A DNA stretch of 64,000 nucleotides, taken from contig NZ_FQZU01000027.1 of assembly GCF_900142135.1 (NCBI RefSeq), positions 19,181 to 83,180 of the forward strand. Reading direction: 5' to 3'. The notes under the pieces were generated by a model, which worked only from the letters and a program-made list of their open reading frames with translations, did no database searches and was not told the DNA's origin. This DNA comes from Desulfatibacillum alkenivorans DSM 16219. Its GTDB lineage: Bacteria > Desulfobacterota > Desulfobacteria > Desulfobacterales > Desulfatibacillaceae. This document shows positions 53,518 to 61,848 of this stretch, piece by piece. The first letter of the stretch is position 1, and each line of letters starts with the position of its first letter. The translations under genes and the position numbers were made by a program.

Positions 53518-55995
53518 TCAAACATATTCCGTTTTATTTTTGACCAAGCCCATGGCGATGGCGGCCGCCAGGGCCAGTCCGTAAAAAGCCCACATTGCCT
53601 GCATTCCGGTAAGCCCAAGGGCCGTTCCGCCCGAAAAAACAAGAACCGCCGCGGACAATCCCAGGCACATGGGGTAGACCATGGAAAACAACATCCACTT
53701 GAATGAGCCGGTCTGGACCTTGACGGCGATGGTTGTGGCCAGGCAGGGGGGATACAGGACCATGAACAGCATGAGCGCCAGGGCGTGAAGCGGGGTGAAG
53801 CCTTCGGAGTCGTTTTCCATACGCTGCTCCAGGGTCTGGTTTTCCTGGCCGGATTCGTCAGGCTGATACAAGGCGCCCAGGGTGGCGACGCTGCTTTCCT
53901 TGGCGGCCAGGGCGCTTAAAAGGGCCACATTGACCTTCCAATCAAACCCGGCGTACCGGGTCACCGGCGTAAGGGTTTTGCCCAGTTTTCCAAGAAAGCT
54001 ATTGTTGATGCGTTCCTTTTTCATTTCACGCAGCAGCTTATTTCTGGCCTTCACCAATTTTTTGAATTCCCGGTTTACTTTTTTATCTTCTTTGTTCTGG
54101 GGTTGAGCGATGGAAAAAAACACAGGGTTCCGGCTTTGGAAGTTTGCCTGGAGAGTCCTCATGGCGTCCTCTCCCTGGGTCATCATCTTGGCCGCTTTGT
54201 ATTCTTCCCAATAATTGACCATGTCCATGAGGGCGCCGCCCTGCAAGACAGCGTGATGCTCCGGATAGTTTTCGATTTTTTGGTAAAACCGGGCTATGGC
54301 TTCCTCCTTGCCTTTTTCGTAGAAGTCCATGCGTTCCGAATTGAGGCCGGGGAATTGAAGCAGGGCAAAAATCACAACCGCAACAGCGGCGACAATGGTT
54401 GTAATTTTCCGGATGAACAACCAGACCCGCTCTACCGCCCTGCCCAAAACCCCGCGCAAGGCGGGAAGGTGGTACGGAGGCATTTCCATGACAAAGGGGG
54501 CGGTTTCCTTATCCTTGAGAACCGTCAGGGTAAGCAATTTGGATACGGGCAGGACCATTAAAAGACTGATGGTTGAAATAAAAAACATGGCCCAGGCTTT
54601 GTGCGCTGCAAAATAGATATTGATCAAAAGCACGTACAAAGGCACCTTGGCCAGACAGTTCAACAAGGGAATGATAAGGATGGTGGCCAGCCGGGAGCGT
54701 TCGTCGGGAATGCCCTTGCAGGACATGACTCCGGGCACGGCGCAGCCGCCCACGTAAATTCCGCCCAGAACCATGGGCAGGGTGGACTGGCCGTGAAGGC
54801 CGAATCGCCCGAACAGGCGGTCCATGATAAAGGCCATGCGCGGCATGTATCCCGAGTCCTCCAAAACGGCGATAAGCGCAAACAGGATGAAAAATATGGG
54901 AATGTAGTTTAGCAAGGCGTTTATGCTGTCTACGAACCAAAGGGAAAAAGCCCTTAACAGAGGAATTTCAATAAAACCGGGGACGGGGGTCAGGGATTCC
55001 ACCAGACTCCGCAGCTTTGCCAGCAAGGGCCAAGTGTAGTTGGTAAGGTTGTAGCCCTGGACGATGGCGAGGTAGTATAAAAGCCAGATAACCCCCACCA
55101 GAATCACCGGCCCTGCAAAGCGATGGCAAACAACGCCGTCCACTTTGTCCGTTAAGGTGCGTTTGTCAGGATCCAGGTTTATGATGCTGGTTCTGGCGAT
55201 ATCCTCCGCAGTTTGATACCGCCTTTGCGCGATATGCACTTCGGGAGCGGCGCCGTGTCTTTCTTCGAATCTACTTCTCAGGGTTTCGACGTAAGAAAGA
55301 AACGCCCCAGCCCTGACATGCCGCCCCTGGACAAGGCCGGATATCGCTTCGTCCCCTTCCAGCAACTTCAGGGCGAACCAGCGGATCGGGTATTGGGCGC
55401 CGATGGCGGCGTCCTGAAAAAGCTGCTCCTCAATATCCTTGATATAGGGTTCAAGCGCGCCGTAGTCTATGCGCACGGACTGGCGCTTATTGCTTTGGGC
55501 TGCGGCGCTCTCTATGGCCAAAAGCAGCTCGGTCTTGCCTTTGCCCTTTTTCATGGATGTGGGAACGGCTTTGACGCCGAGACGCTGCTCCAGGTTCTTA
55601 ACGTCGATTTCCACGCCGCGCTTTTCAGCCACGTCCATCATGTTCAACTCCAGAATCATGGGGATTTCCATCTCCATCAACTGAAAGGACAAATACAGGC
55701 TGCGCTTGAGGTTGGAGGCGTCCGTCACGTTGACCACCACGGCAGGCTTTTCGTGAAGAATGAAATCCCTGGCCACGCGTTCTTCCGGAGAATAGGACGT
55801 GAGGCTGTATGTTCCCGGCAGGTCCACCACCTCGAATCGGGATCCGTTGTGTTTAAACCAGCCGGTTTTCTTGTCCACGGTTACGCCGGGATAATTGGCC
55901 ACATGCTGGCTGGCGCCTGTGACGGCGTTGAAAACCGTGGATTTGCCGCAATTGGGCTGGCCGGCCAGCGCCACAAGGATATTGCCCGGCTTCAT
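53518..55995 (-). CDS. feoB: ferrous iron transport protein B
   Basis: 825 residues. G domain at the N terminus: G1 GQPNCGKSTVFNAVTG, G3 DLPGTYSLTSYSP, G4 NMMD. Two gate domains and about ten membrane helices follow. The protein is somewhat longer than E. coli FeoB (773), with an inserted charged segment near 595-680. It overlaps feoA by four bases. FeoB carries Fe(II) into the cell, the main iron route in anaerobes. Confidence 0.95.
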   Translation of the reverse strand: MKPGNILVALAGQPNCGKSTVFNAVTGASQHVANYPGVTVDKKTGWFKHNGSRFEVVDLPGTYSLTSYSPEERVARDFILHEKPAVVVNVTDASNLKRSLYLSFQLMEMEIPMILELNMMDVAEKRGVEIDVKNLEQRLGVKAVPTSMKKGKGKTELLLAIESAAAQSNKRQSVRIDYGALEPYIKDIEEQLFQDAAIGAQYPIRWFALKLLEGDEAISGLVQGRHVRAGAFLSYVETLRSRFEERHGAAPEVHIAQRRYQTAEDIARTSIINLDPDKRTLTDKVDGVVCHRFAGPVILVGVIWLLYYLAIVQGYNLTNYTWPLLAKLRSLVESLTPVPGFIEIPLLRAFSLWFVDSINALLNYIPIFFILFALIAVLEDSGYMPRMAFIMDRLFGRFGLHGQSTLPMVLGGIYVGGCAVPGVMSCKGIPDERSRLATILIIPLLNCLAKVPLYVLLINIYFAAHKAWAMFFISTISLLMVLPVSKLLTLTVLKDKETAPFVMEMPPYHLPALRGVLGRAVERVWLFIRKITTIVAAVAVVIFALLQFPGLNSERMDFYEKGKEEAIARFYQKIENYPEHHAVLQGGALMDMVNYWEEYKAAKMMTQGEDAMRTLQANFQSRNPVFFSIAQPQNKEDKKVNREFKKLVKARNKLLREMKKERINNSFLGKLGKTLTPVTRYAGFDWKVNVALLSALAAKESSVATLGALYQPDESGQENQTLEQRMENDSEGFTPLHALALMLFMVLYPPCLATTIAVKVQTGSFKWMLFSMVYPMCLGLSAAVLVFSGGTALGLTGMQAMWAFYGLALAAAIAMGLVKNKTEYV

Positions 55996-56216
55996 AAAAC
56001 CTCCACTTCCACAAATCGCGCTTCGTCATGGCGAAGGCTCATGCAGTATCCGTCCAATTCCAGCTCCATGGGGTCTTCCAGGGGGGCGTTGCGCAGCACC
56101 TTGACCCTGATGCCCGAATACACTCCCATGTCCATAAGGCGTTGTCCGAGCTTGTCCCCTATGGACAGTTTTTTAATTCTGCAATGGCTTCCTGGTTTTA
56201 TTTGGTCCAAAGTCAT
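55992..56216 (-). CDS. feoA: ferrous iron transport protein A
   Basis: 74 residues from the ATG at 56216, preceded by AGAGGAATC; longer in-frame starts are less likely. SH3-like FeoA domain: LGQRLMDMGVYSGIRVKVLR and a C-terminal MSLRHDEARFVEVEVL. It stimulates or gates FeoB. First gene of the feo operon; a DtxR-like box lies 90 bases upstream. Confidence 0.92.
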   Translation of the reverse strand: MTLDQIKPGSHCRIKKLSIGDKLGQRLMDMGVYSGIRVKVLRNAPLEDPMELELDGYCMSLRHDEARFVEVEVL

Positions 56217-56305
56217 GATGATTCCTCTAAGAAGGTTCGAAGTTTTGGCCCCGGCCGGACGCAACAATTAACCCATAGAAAGTTTATGAGCATTAAATCA
56301 TTAAG

Positions 56306-56319
56306 TTAGTTTATTCTAA
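56306..56319. promoter_or_regulatory. DtxR-like box upstream of feoA
   Basis: TTAGTTTATTCTAA, an inverted repeat (TTAG...CTAA) like known DtxR/IdeR operators, 90 bases before feoA. Matches the element upstream of the DtxR-like gene and resembles sites at 56963 and 57127. Confidence 0.6.
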
Positions 56320-56530
56320 ATTAATGAGATGAATCCATCTTTCATTTATGCAGCTTTTTGTCAAGGGCTTTTTCCCGCCTCCCCGCCGCAGGTTCCCAAT
56401 CCCCCCGAAAAAGCAGCTATAATTCTTTAAAACCTGGCGTCTACGAACCGGTTATAAGGCCGGAAAAGGAAAACTCGTGAAAAACCTGGCGGCCGTTGCA
56501 TGAAACCCGGTTGCGCCCGGGGTTTTTGGA

Positions 56531-56797
56531 TTAATACAAGGCCATGTCCGCCTGTTTGATCAGCGTGGAAAGGCGGGCCGCTTTGTCTCCCAATTGAGCC
56601 GCGCCGAAGCTGGCGGAAAAGGTCGCCTTGACGCCGTTGAGGTCGTGGGGTTCTTTGACCAGGGGCATGCGTAGCCTTTCCGCGACGCGGCGGGCGCCTC
56701 CTTCGTTGGTGTCGGGCAGGAGAATGGCGAATTCATCTCCTCCCATGCGCCCGAATACGTCTTCCTTGCGCAGGAGCTTTTTGATGACGGCGGATAG
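56531..56797 (-). pseudogene. GGDEF-domain (diguanylate cyclase) remnant
   Basis: On the minus strand the frame shows KKLLRKEDVFGRMGGDEFAI, then ATFSASFGAAQLGD and ends QADMALY-stop. Upstream of this the frame is closed by a TGA, and the N-terminal part of the GGDEF domain is missing; the C terminus is also cut short. Only about 88 residues of a 160-residue domain remain, without the DxxxFKxxND region. It is a truncated, non-functional copy. Confidence 0.7.
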
Positions 56798-56962
56798 GGG
56801 CGACCCGTTTCAAACAACTCAAGATGCTTCTTCATGCAAATCATGTCTTTCAACGATGCTTCCGGACGCAGGTTTTTTTCCGGTCTTTTGCGAGGCATAG
56901 CCGGAGGAAAAGGCTGCGAGTTATTTATTTGTCGGCGCCTATCTTTATTAAACAAAATAAAG

Positions 56963-56978
56963 ATAGATTATTCTAATT
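56963..56978. promoter_or_regulatory. possible DtxR-like box
   Basis: ATAGATTATTCTAATT, similar to the feoA-upstream box (TTATTCTAA shared). It precedes the GGDEF remnant on the minus strand; no functional target seen. Confidence 0.35.
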
Positions 56979-57000
56979 GAAAATCCCAAAAAACGCGCCG

Positions 57001-57375
57001 GTATCTTTTGGGAATCGCTCCCGGATTCGGCGCTCTCATGCTTCCTGCCGTTTTGTTGGCCCTTTGCCTAAAGGGCGTGTAGTTTGGAGTTTCGATTTAT
57101 TCGACCACGGGTTTCGCGCCCGATAGTTAGACACTTCTAATAATTTTTGTTATATGTATAATGACGCCCTGTCAAGCGGTTTTTTAAAACAGAAAACATG
57201 CTGTGGCATAACGCAGGGGCATTGTTTCCGGGAATGACGGGGGAGGCGGCGGCCCGCGGTTTGTCCAGCATGCCCTTGATAACTCACCCGAACGTTATTG
57301 AGCCACGCTAAATCAATATCATTCAATATTTAGCTATGATTTCAATATGATAAATGAAGGGATGCCCCCCTAAAA
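57001..57375. other. intergenic region, no gene seen
   Basis: About 375 bases, AT-rich towards the right end. It contains the box at 57127 and the left end of the truncated transposase element. No gene is supported. Confidence 0.35.
57127..57140. promoter_or_regulatory. possible DtxR-like box
   Basis: TTAGACACTTCTAA has perfect 5-bp arms (TTAGA/TCTAA) and the same overall form as the feoA-upstream box. No gene start follows closely on either strand. Confidence 0.35.
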
Positions 57376-57591
57376 CTACGCGGCCGCCGGGCTGCGGAAC
57401 AGAAAATGGGCGTGGTTATCCATGAAAACCCAGGCGTAGCAGGCGGTTTGGGTTTCAGGCAGCACAGATGCGAGGCGATCAACCAGGGCGTCCCGGTCCT
57501 GGTCATCGGAGAAAATCGGTTTACGCTCGATGCCCCGGACCATCACATGATGCAATAATCCAGGCGCGTCTAATCGGGATTGGCGAGGCAT
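57376..57591 (-). pseudogene. truncated RAYT transposase, N-terminal fragment
   Basis: 71 residues nearly identical to the first 69 residues of the intact RAYT at 61890-62918. It contains the HUH motif (NHAHFLF) but stops at RSPAAA, before the catalytic Tyr, so it is inactive. The sequence just upstream of its start (57631-57660) matches the corresponding end of the intact element, including the GACGTCCCC repeat end. Confidence 0.85.
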
Positions 57592-57639
57592 AATAGCCTC
57601 CTTTTACATCAAGCCAACCCTGAATGTCAAGTTAAGCAA

Positions 57640-57816
57640 TTAATCAAAGACGTCCCCAAAAATATTCTCGCCCAGATCCATTTCCGCTTCCGTGATGTCG
57701 GGATAAATCGATGAAGAGGCCAGCTCGAACTTGTATATGCCCTTATGGATGACGGAGGTGAATTCCCTGGCGCCGAAGGTTTCCTTTTCCAGGGTCGGCA
57801 GATCAGGCTGCGCCAT
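57640..57816 (-). pseudogene. 5' gene fragment beginning MAQPDLPTLE, cut by a REP/RAYT end
   Basis: 58 residues from the ATG at 57816; the C-terminal residues are encoded by the GACGTCCCC end of the truncated RAYT element, so the original gene is cut off. A second copy of the same start (MAQPDLPTLEMETF) lies at 63889 and is cut by a 76-bp palindrome. The function of the original gene is not recognised. Confidence 0.6.
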
Positions 57817-57908
57817 ATTGGCGCCTTACGGGCCGATAAAGTATTAATAAACTATGTTAAATTGATATTGCAATGACTGAATTTATGCATTATTTCAAAT
57901 TGATATAA

Positions 57909-57940
57909 AGTTAGTGGATTAGTCAGGGACGTCCCCGAGA
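57909..57940. repeat. solo REP end (RAYT-type)
   Basis: AAGTTAGTGGATTAGTCAGGGACGTCCCC is the reverse complement, with few changes, of the left end of the intact RAYT element (61854-61885: GGGGACGTCCCTGACTATTC and following bases). A single repeat end without a transposase. Confidence 0.65.
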
Positions 57941-57957
57941 AGTCCAAGATAAATTAG

Positions 57958-58005
57958 TATTGTGTCCCCGGAATTAGACAGGAGGCATTATAGGATGTCC
58001 CCTAA
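57958..58005. repeat. TATTGTGTCCCCGGAATT repeat and GGATGTCCC motif
   Basis: One of five copies of TATTGTGTCCCCGGAATT (57958-57975), followed by GACAGGAGGCATTATAGGATGTCCC-like sequence found again at 59639-59663. Part of the REP-rich mobile region. Confidence 0.6.
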
Positions 58006-58023
58006 AACGTTTCGGGACACACC

Positions 58024-58452
58024 TCAGTTACCTCGGAATATGTCTAAATCATTTCTTCTTTTTGATAGTTTTTTTAAACCAATTTCTCTATCCCCCCAAG
58101 CAGCAATGAATAGTAAAAAACTATCCCCATCATTTGAAAAGTCAAAAGTGCATCCACCAACCATCTTTAGATCAATAAAAGCACATGTTCCTTCATTCTC
58201 AATTTGTCTTCCTAACATTTTATACAACTCGTCTTGGCTAATAATATAAGAAATGTTTCGAGATCCAATATTGAACATGACAAGAAACAAATCAACCTTC
58301 CACTCCGCTAATATAGCGCAAACAATGCTTATTAAATCAGCTTTGCTTAAGTGGCCAATCTCCCCACAAAGCCTTGGCTGATTTGCATGAATAACTCCCT
58401 TTGCCCATGCCTGAATAATTGCTGTTAAATCTCTACTAATCAATGTTTTCAT
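58024..58452 (-). CDS. putative immunity protein for the Rhs-type toxin tip
   Basis: 142 residues from the ATG at 58452, chosen for GGGAG upstream. It starts 23 bases after the stop of the toxin-tip ORF (58476), the usual spacing of Rhs toxin/immunity pairs. The protein is soluble-looking, with a central hydrophobic stretch (LISIVCAILAEWKVDLFLVM) and no signal peptide. No named family recognised. Called immunity only from position and size. Base composition is much more AT-rich than the flanking metal operon, consistent with transfer. Confidence 0.55.
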   Translation of the reverse strand: MKTLISRDLTAIIQAWAKGVIHANQPRLCGEIGHLSKADLISIVCAILAEWKVDLFLVMFNIGSRNISYIISQDELYKMLGRQIENEGTCAFIDLKMVGGCTFDFSNDGDSFLLFIAAWGDREIGLKKLSKRRNDLDIFRGN

Positions 58453-58475
58453 TATTACGTCTCCCATTATGAGCT

Positions 58476-58948
58476 TTAATATGATGAAGATGAACTTCCG
58501 TTGTTATAATACTTGATCTGATCATATTTGTTTTTTATCGGTTCATTTGTCGCTGGATCAACCTTCGGCTTTGCATCATGCCAATGCTTATCAGGATGCT
58601 TTGCATCTGCATTATGGTGAGTTTGAACCCTTGGTTTACCGTCTGAGCCCTCAGTTACATACTGCCGATTATCTCCTGATCCAGTTTGTGAATCCGCACT
58701 CCGACTCGTTGGTGAATTATTTTTTCGCATTGCATCGCGCCTTGCTTGTCGTGATGTTCTCTCCGGGGAATTCGAATCGCCATCATCGTCATCTCCTCCA
58801 TCTCCTCCATCTCCTCCATCTCCATCGCCATCATCATCACCGTCACCACCATCATCACAATCAGGAATATCATCCATGTGGTCATAAAAAAAAGCAATAG
58901 CGATCATTGAGCCAGCGAGGGCATCAGCCGGCCCGGGAAGAGGTGTAT
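58476..58948 (-). CDS. orphan Rhs-type toxin tip, 5' end cut by a REP palindrome
   Basis: The frame is open from the REP border at 58948 (reading YTPLPGPADALAGSMIAIAF, typical of the linker after an Rhs core) to the stop at 58476; an internal ATG is at 58907. A Gly/Asp-rich repeat (about 18 residues, microsatellite) follows, then a C-terminal domain of about 75 residues with RDAMRKNNSPTS and HPDKHWHDAKPK, resembling polymorphic-toxin tips; the exact toxin family is not certain. It is followed by a small gene at 58452, its likely immunity partner. The N-terminal Rhs core is missing, so it is an orphan cassette. Confidence 0.6.
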
Positions 58949-59024
58949 AATTCTTGGGGACGCCCCTTAATAAGATACTAAATAGCCATTTACTAGTTTA
59001 TTAAGGAACGTCCCCGAAAAAATT
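58949..59024. repeat. 76-bp palindromic REP element, copy 1
   Basis: Begins AATTCTTGGGGACG and ends CGTCCCCGAAAAAATT; the two halves form a long imperfect hairpin (GGGGACG..CCTTAATAA... / ...TTATTAAGG..CGTCCCC). The identical 76-bp sequence occurs at 63764-63839. It cuts the toxin-tip gene on its left. Confidence 0.85.
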
Positions 59025-59703
59025 GGCCAACTGGATCAGCCGCCATGTTTCAGGATTTACCTCGGTGGATTAATTGTCGCCATCCCCGAGGGTTAGGGAG
59101 TGACTTGGTTTGGGTAGCCCCGGCAGAGCTGTATCCTGCCGGGATCGCAGAACGACATGTTGTTCAGACGAAATGCTAATGAAATCCGTTTCTGAACAGG
59201 AAAGTTGCTAAAAAACAAACATCATTTCAATTAGATGTAAATTTAGTTTGTTTGGAATGGACGTCCCCTAAAATCCCCGTCCCCTAAAATCCCGAAAAAA
59301 GGTCTCCTGCCGACGGTTGCCCCGCTGCGTCACGTGGTGGGGATATCCCGGAGCCACTATCCGTGCTATTCGAGCCATACCCCTTCCTTGTCACACCAGC
59401 CGCTTGAGATCAAGATAAATAAGTATTGTGTCCCCGGAATTCCCCCGGACGAAAACCCCAAAAATAGGTATTGTGTCCCCGGAATTCACCCTTATATAAC
59501 GTCCGTTACAAAGTAACTAACCGGGACTTTCGGGGACATCCTATAAGATACTAAATAGCCATTTACTAGTTTATTAAGGATGTCCCCGAGACTTCTCAAA
59601 AACCCCAAAAATAGGTATTGTGTCCCCGGAATTCTATTGACAGGAGACATTATAGGATGTCCCTGAGAATATACCCCTTCCTTGTCACACCAACCGCTTG
59701 AGA
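59025..59703. other. REP-rich region without a gene
   Basis: About 680 bases containing GGGGACGTCC-type motifs, a variant palindrome at 59532-59587, three of the five TATTGTGTCCCCGGAATT copies (59424, 59469, 59616), and a 60-bp duplication (59381-59440 and about 59674-59734). The ORFs here are repeat-derived. Confidence 0.6.
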
Positions 59704-59734
59704 TCAAGATAAATAAGTATTGTGTCCCCGGAAT
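59424..59734. repeat. array of TATTGTGTCCCCGGAATT repeats
   Basis: Copies at 59424-59441, 59469-59486, 59616-59633 and 59718-59734 (last base differs), with a fifth at 57958-57975. Two of them are inside a larger duplicated segment (CTTCCTTGTCACACCA... to GGAAT). Spacing is irregular. Confidence 0.7.
59532..59587. repeat. variant palindromic REP element, copy 2
   Basis: GGGGACATCCTATAAGATAC...TTATTAAGGATGTCCCC; the core TAAATAGCCATTTACTAG is identical to the 76-bp copies, the ends differ (GGGGACATCC instead of GGGGACGCCCC). Arms still pair. Confidence 0.8.
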
Positions 59735-60225
59735 GTCCCCCGAGAATATAACAGTAGGCCTATTTTTAGTCCCATCCAATAACACAGCCCAATTGAAATA
59801 GATAGAATACCAACAGATAAGTGAACATTGACGGATAAAAGACTTAATGACACAAAGTATACAAATTTCTGCCCTAAGCAAACAAAACATACAAAATCCA
59901 TAAGCAGCGACCCTATGAGCATTCCGAATACGTAGTAAATACTACAACTTAAATACGAAAAAAACTTTAAAAAAACAAATGTAGATAATATTGTAATAAA
60001 AAACATGATTATAATATCATATATAATAAGATAGCTGCATGTCGCAATTATTCTATATACTTCCACCTTGATTTCACAAATACTCTTGAGAATAGTCTTT
60101 GAAAAACTTGTTCCAACATAGAGCTGAGAAATTTGACTATGGATACTAATGAATATTAAAAATATGGTTGCTCCATGTAACACACTTATAATCTGAGCCA
60201 TTTTAAATTTAATCTTTTTGAACAT
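59704..60225 (-). CDS. multi-helix membrane protein, candidate immunity protein of the Rhs tip
   Basis: 173 residues from the ATG at 60225 with AAGGAG upstream. Four or more membrane helices (VLHGATIFLIFISIH, YDIIIMFFITILSTFVFLKF, FGMLIGSLLMDFVCFVCLG, HLSVGILSISIGLCYWMG). The gene is strikingly AT-rich compared with the rest of the window. It starts 149 bases after the rhs stop at 60375, the place expected of an immunity gene for the preceding Rhs tip. The last 12 residues (RGTFRGHNTYLS) are encoded by REP sequence, so the original C terminus may have been replaced. Confidence 0.5.
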   Translation of the reverse strand: MFKKIKFKMAQIISVLHGATIFLIFISIHSQISQLYVGTSFSKTILKSICEIKVEVYRIIATCSYLIIYDIIIMFFITILSTFVFLKFFSYLSCSIYYVFGMLIGSLLMDFVCFVCLGQKFVYFVSLSLLSVNVHLSVGILSISIGLCYWMGLKIGLLLYSRGTFRGHNTYLS

Positions 60226-60374
60226 TTATAAACTCCTTGTTGTCTGTTCGGACAATGGCAGAGGACGTCCAAATTACATAGGTCTAATAGATAAAGGTAG
60301 CCTTTTATTTCAAATAGTTCTTTTGGCATTGTTGAACTTTGAAATGAGGGCTATTACCTTCGTCCACATTATTC

Positions 60375-61848
60375 CTACTCTGGTGGGAGGTTACATAACC
60401 AAGTAGTACAGGCGACATACCAATTATGCCACAATCCTGTTGGATTTATTGCTTGAGCCGCAGCCTTACAACACTCTTGGCATCCCTCCCATTTGTCTTC
60501 GCAAGAATCGTTTGAATCATCCATCTCGGCACACTCTTTTATTGCCTTTCCATTTTTCTTTAATTTCTTAATTGCATCTTTAAAATCCCCAGGACTTTTG
60601 GGAATTTCTGGGAGTTTCGGTTTGCACCCCATCAGCCCCTCTGGATCAATCAAATTGGCCGGATTTCCTGTTACATAGCAATATAAGTTCACCCCACCTT
60701 TAGTCCCAATCGTATCTATCCTAACATATCTTCCTATTTGAGGAATGTAACTGCGAGTGAAGTTATAATGAAGCCCAGTTTCCGCATCAAAATACTGGCC
60801 CGGAAAGCGCAGGTTGTTCTCGATGGTGGAGCCTGCGTCCACCTCGGCTTCGCCGAAGGCGTGGTAGACCGCAGACCAGACCACGGCGCCGTTTTCGCTT
60901 ACCAACTTTTGGGGCGTTCCCAGGTGGTCGTTTTGGTAATAATAATACTCCGAATCCTGGACCATGAAAAGAGGATTCGTGGTCCAGGTGGAATTAGGCT
61001 TGTATCCATAAGACTTTATTAAAGTCCCTTCAGCCGAAAATTCCCCGACCAGACCTTCGTCCGAGTAGAAATAGCAGGTGCGGGTTCCGTTGACGTCCTT
61101 CCACAGCCTGCGGCCGAAGGGATCGTAATAGTATTCCGCGGCAACGCTTCCATCCCCGTCCTCCACTCGGATCAGGCGGTCTTCCACATCGTAGAAATAA
61201 TTGACGGCCTCTGTTCCATTGGTTATGGACGTGGTGTTTCCGTTGTCGTCGTAGGTATAGGTCACATCCCCATGGCTGACCAACTCGTTATTGGCGTTAA
61301 CCAGGTAGTCCTGAACTCCGCCCAGTTCCGTGAGGCGGTTGCCCACGTCGTCGTAGGTGTAGCCTTCATCGTCCAGCGAGGGATTATCCACGGAAGTTAG
61401 CTGGTACAACTCGTCATAGGCATAAGTGTAGTCTCCATCCTCCGTTTCCTTGGACGTGATATTGCCCATCAGATCCCGGGTATATTGGTAGTCCATAACC
61501 GTGTTTTGGGCCGGGTCCATAGCCGCAATGGACTGGGTCTGCATGAGGGCGTCATAGGAATAGGTTCTGACCGCGCCTCCCGGATAGGTTGTGGAGACAG
61601 GACGGGTCCAGTTGAACACGTTGTTGGTGATGGCGCCCTGGCCGGGGATGTCCATGCTCACCCATTGGTTGGCGTTGTCGTAGGTGTAGGTGTAGGTGAC
61701 GCCGTCCGGGCCGGTGTAAGATTCCTTAAGGCCGTTCTTGTAATAGGAGTAGGAGAATTCCTTGGCGAACAGCCCATAGTCCATCGCTGCATTGGTTTTC
61801 CGGTAGAGTTCGTCGTAAGTGTATGTTCCGGAGGTGACGCCGTCGTCG
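60375..61848 (-). pseudogene. Rhs/YD-repeat protein, 3' half: core and C-terminal tip
   Basis: The frame is open from the copy of the 250-bp repeat at 61848 (first internal ATG at 61784) to the stop at 60375. YD repeats (YTYDNANQWVSMDIPG, YFYDVEDRLIRVEDGDG) lead into the Rhs-associated core (YYYQNDHLGTPQKLVSENGA, LRFPGQYFDAETGLHYNFTR, YVRIDTIGTKGGVNLYCYV, NPANLIDPEGL). After the core, the tip of about 85 residues is Cys-rich (CEDKWEGCQECCKAAAQAIN, WYVACTTWLCNLPPE) and not a recognised toxin. The 5' half of the gene is at 62966-63763, separated by the RAYT insert. Confidence 0.85.
61599..61848. repeat. 250-bp direct repeat, left copy (rhs sequence)
   Basis: Identical over all 250 bases, as far as I can read, to 62990-63239. 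Both copies encode the same rhs segment in the same reading frame (SYSYYKNGLKESYTGPDGVT to the end). They flank the 1141-bp RAYT insert. Confidence 0.95.

Noticed and set aside
59492..59890. 132-residue minus-strand ORF with IPGTQYLF repeats
   Set aside because: It is made of REP sequence read in frame and overlaps the better-supported membrane protein.
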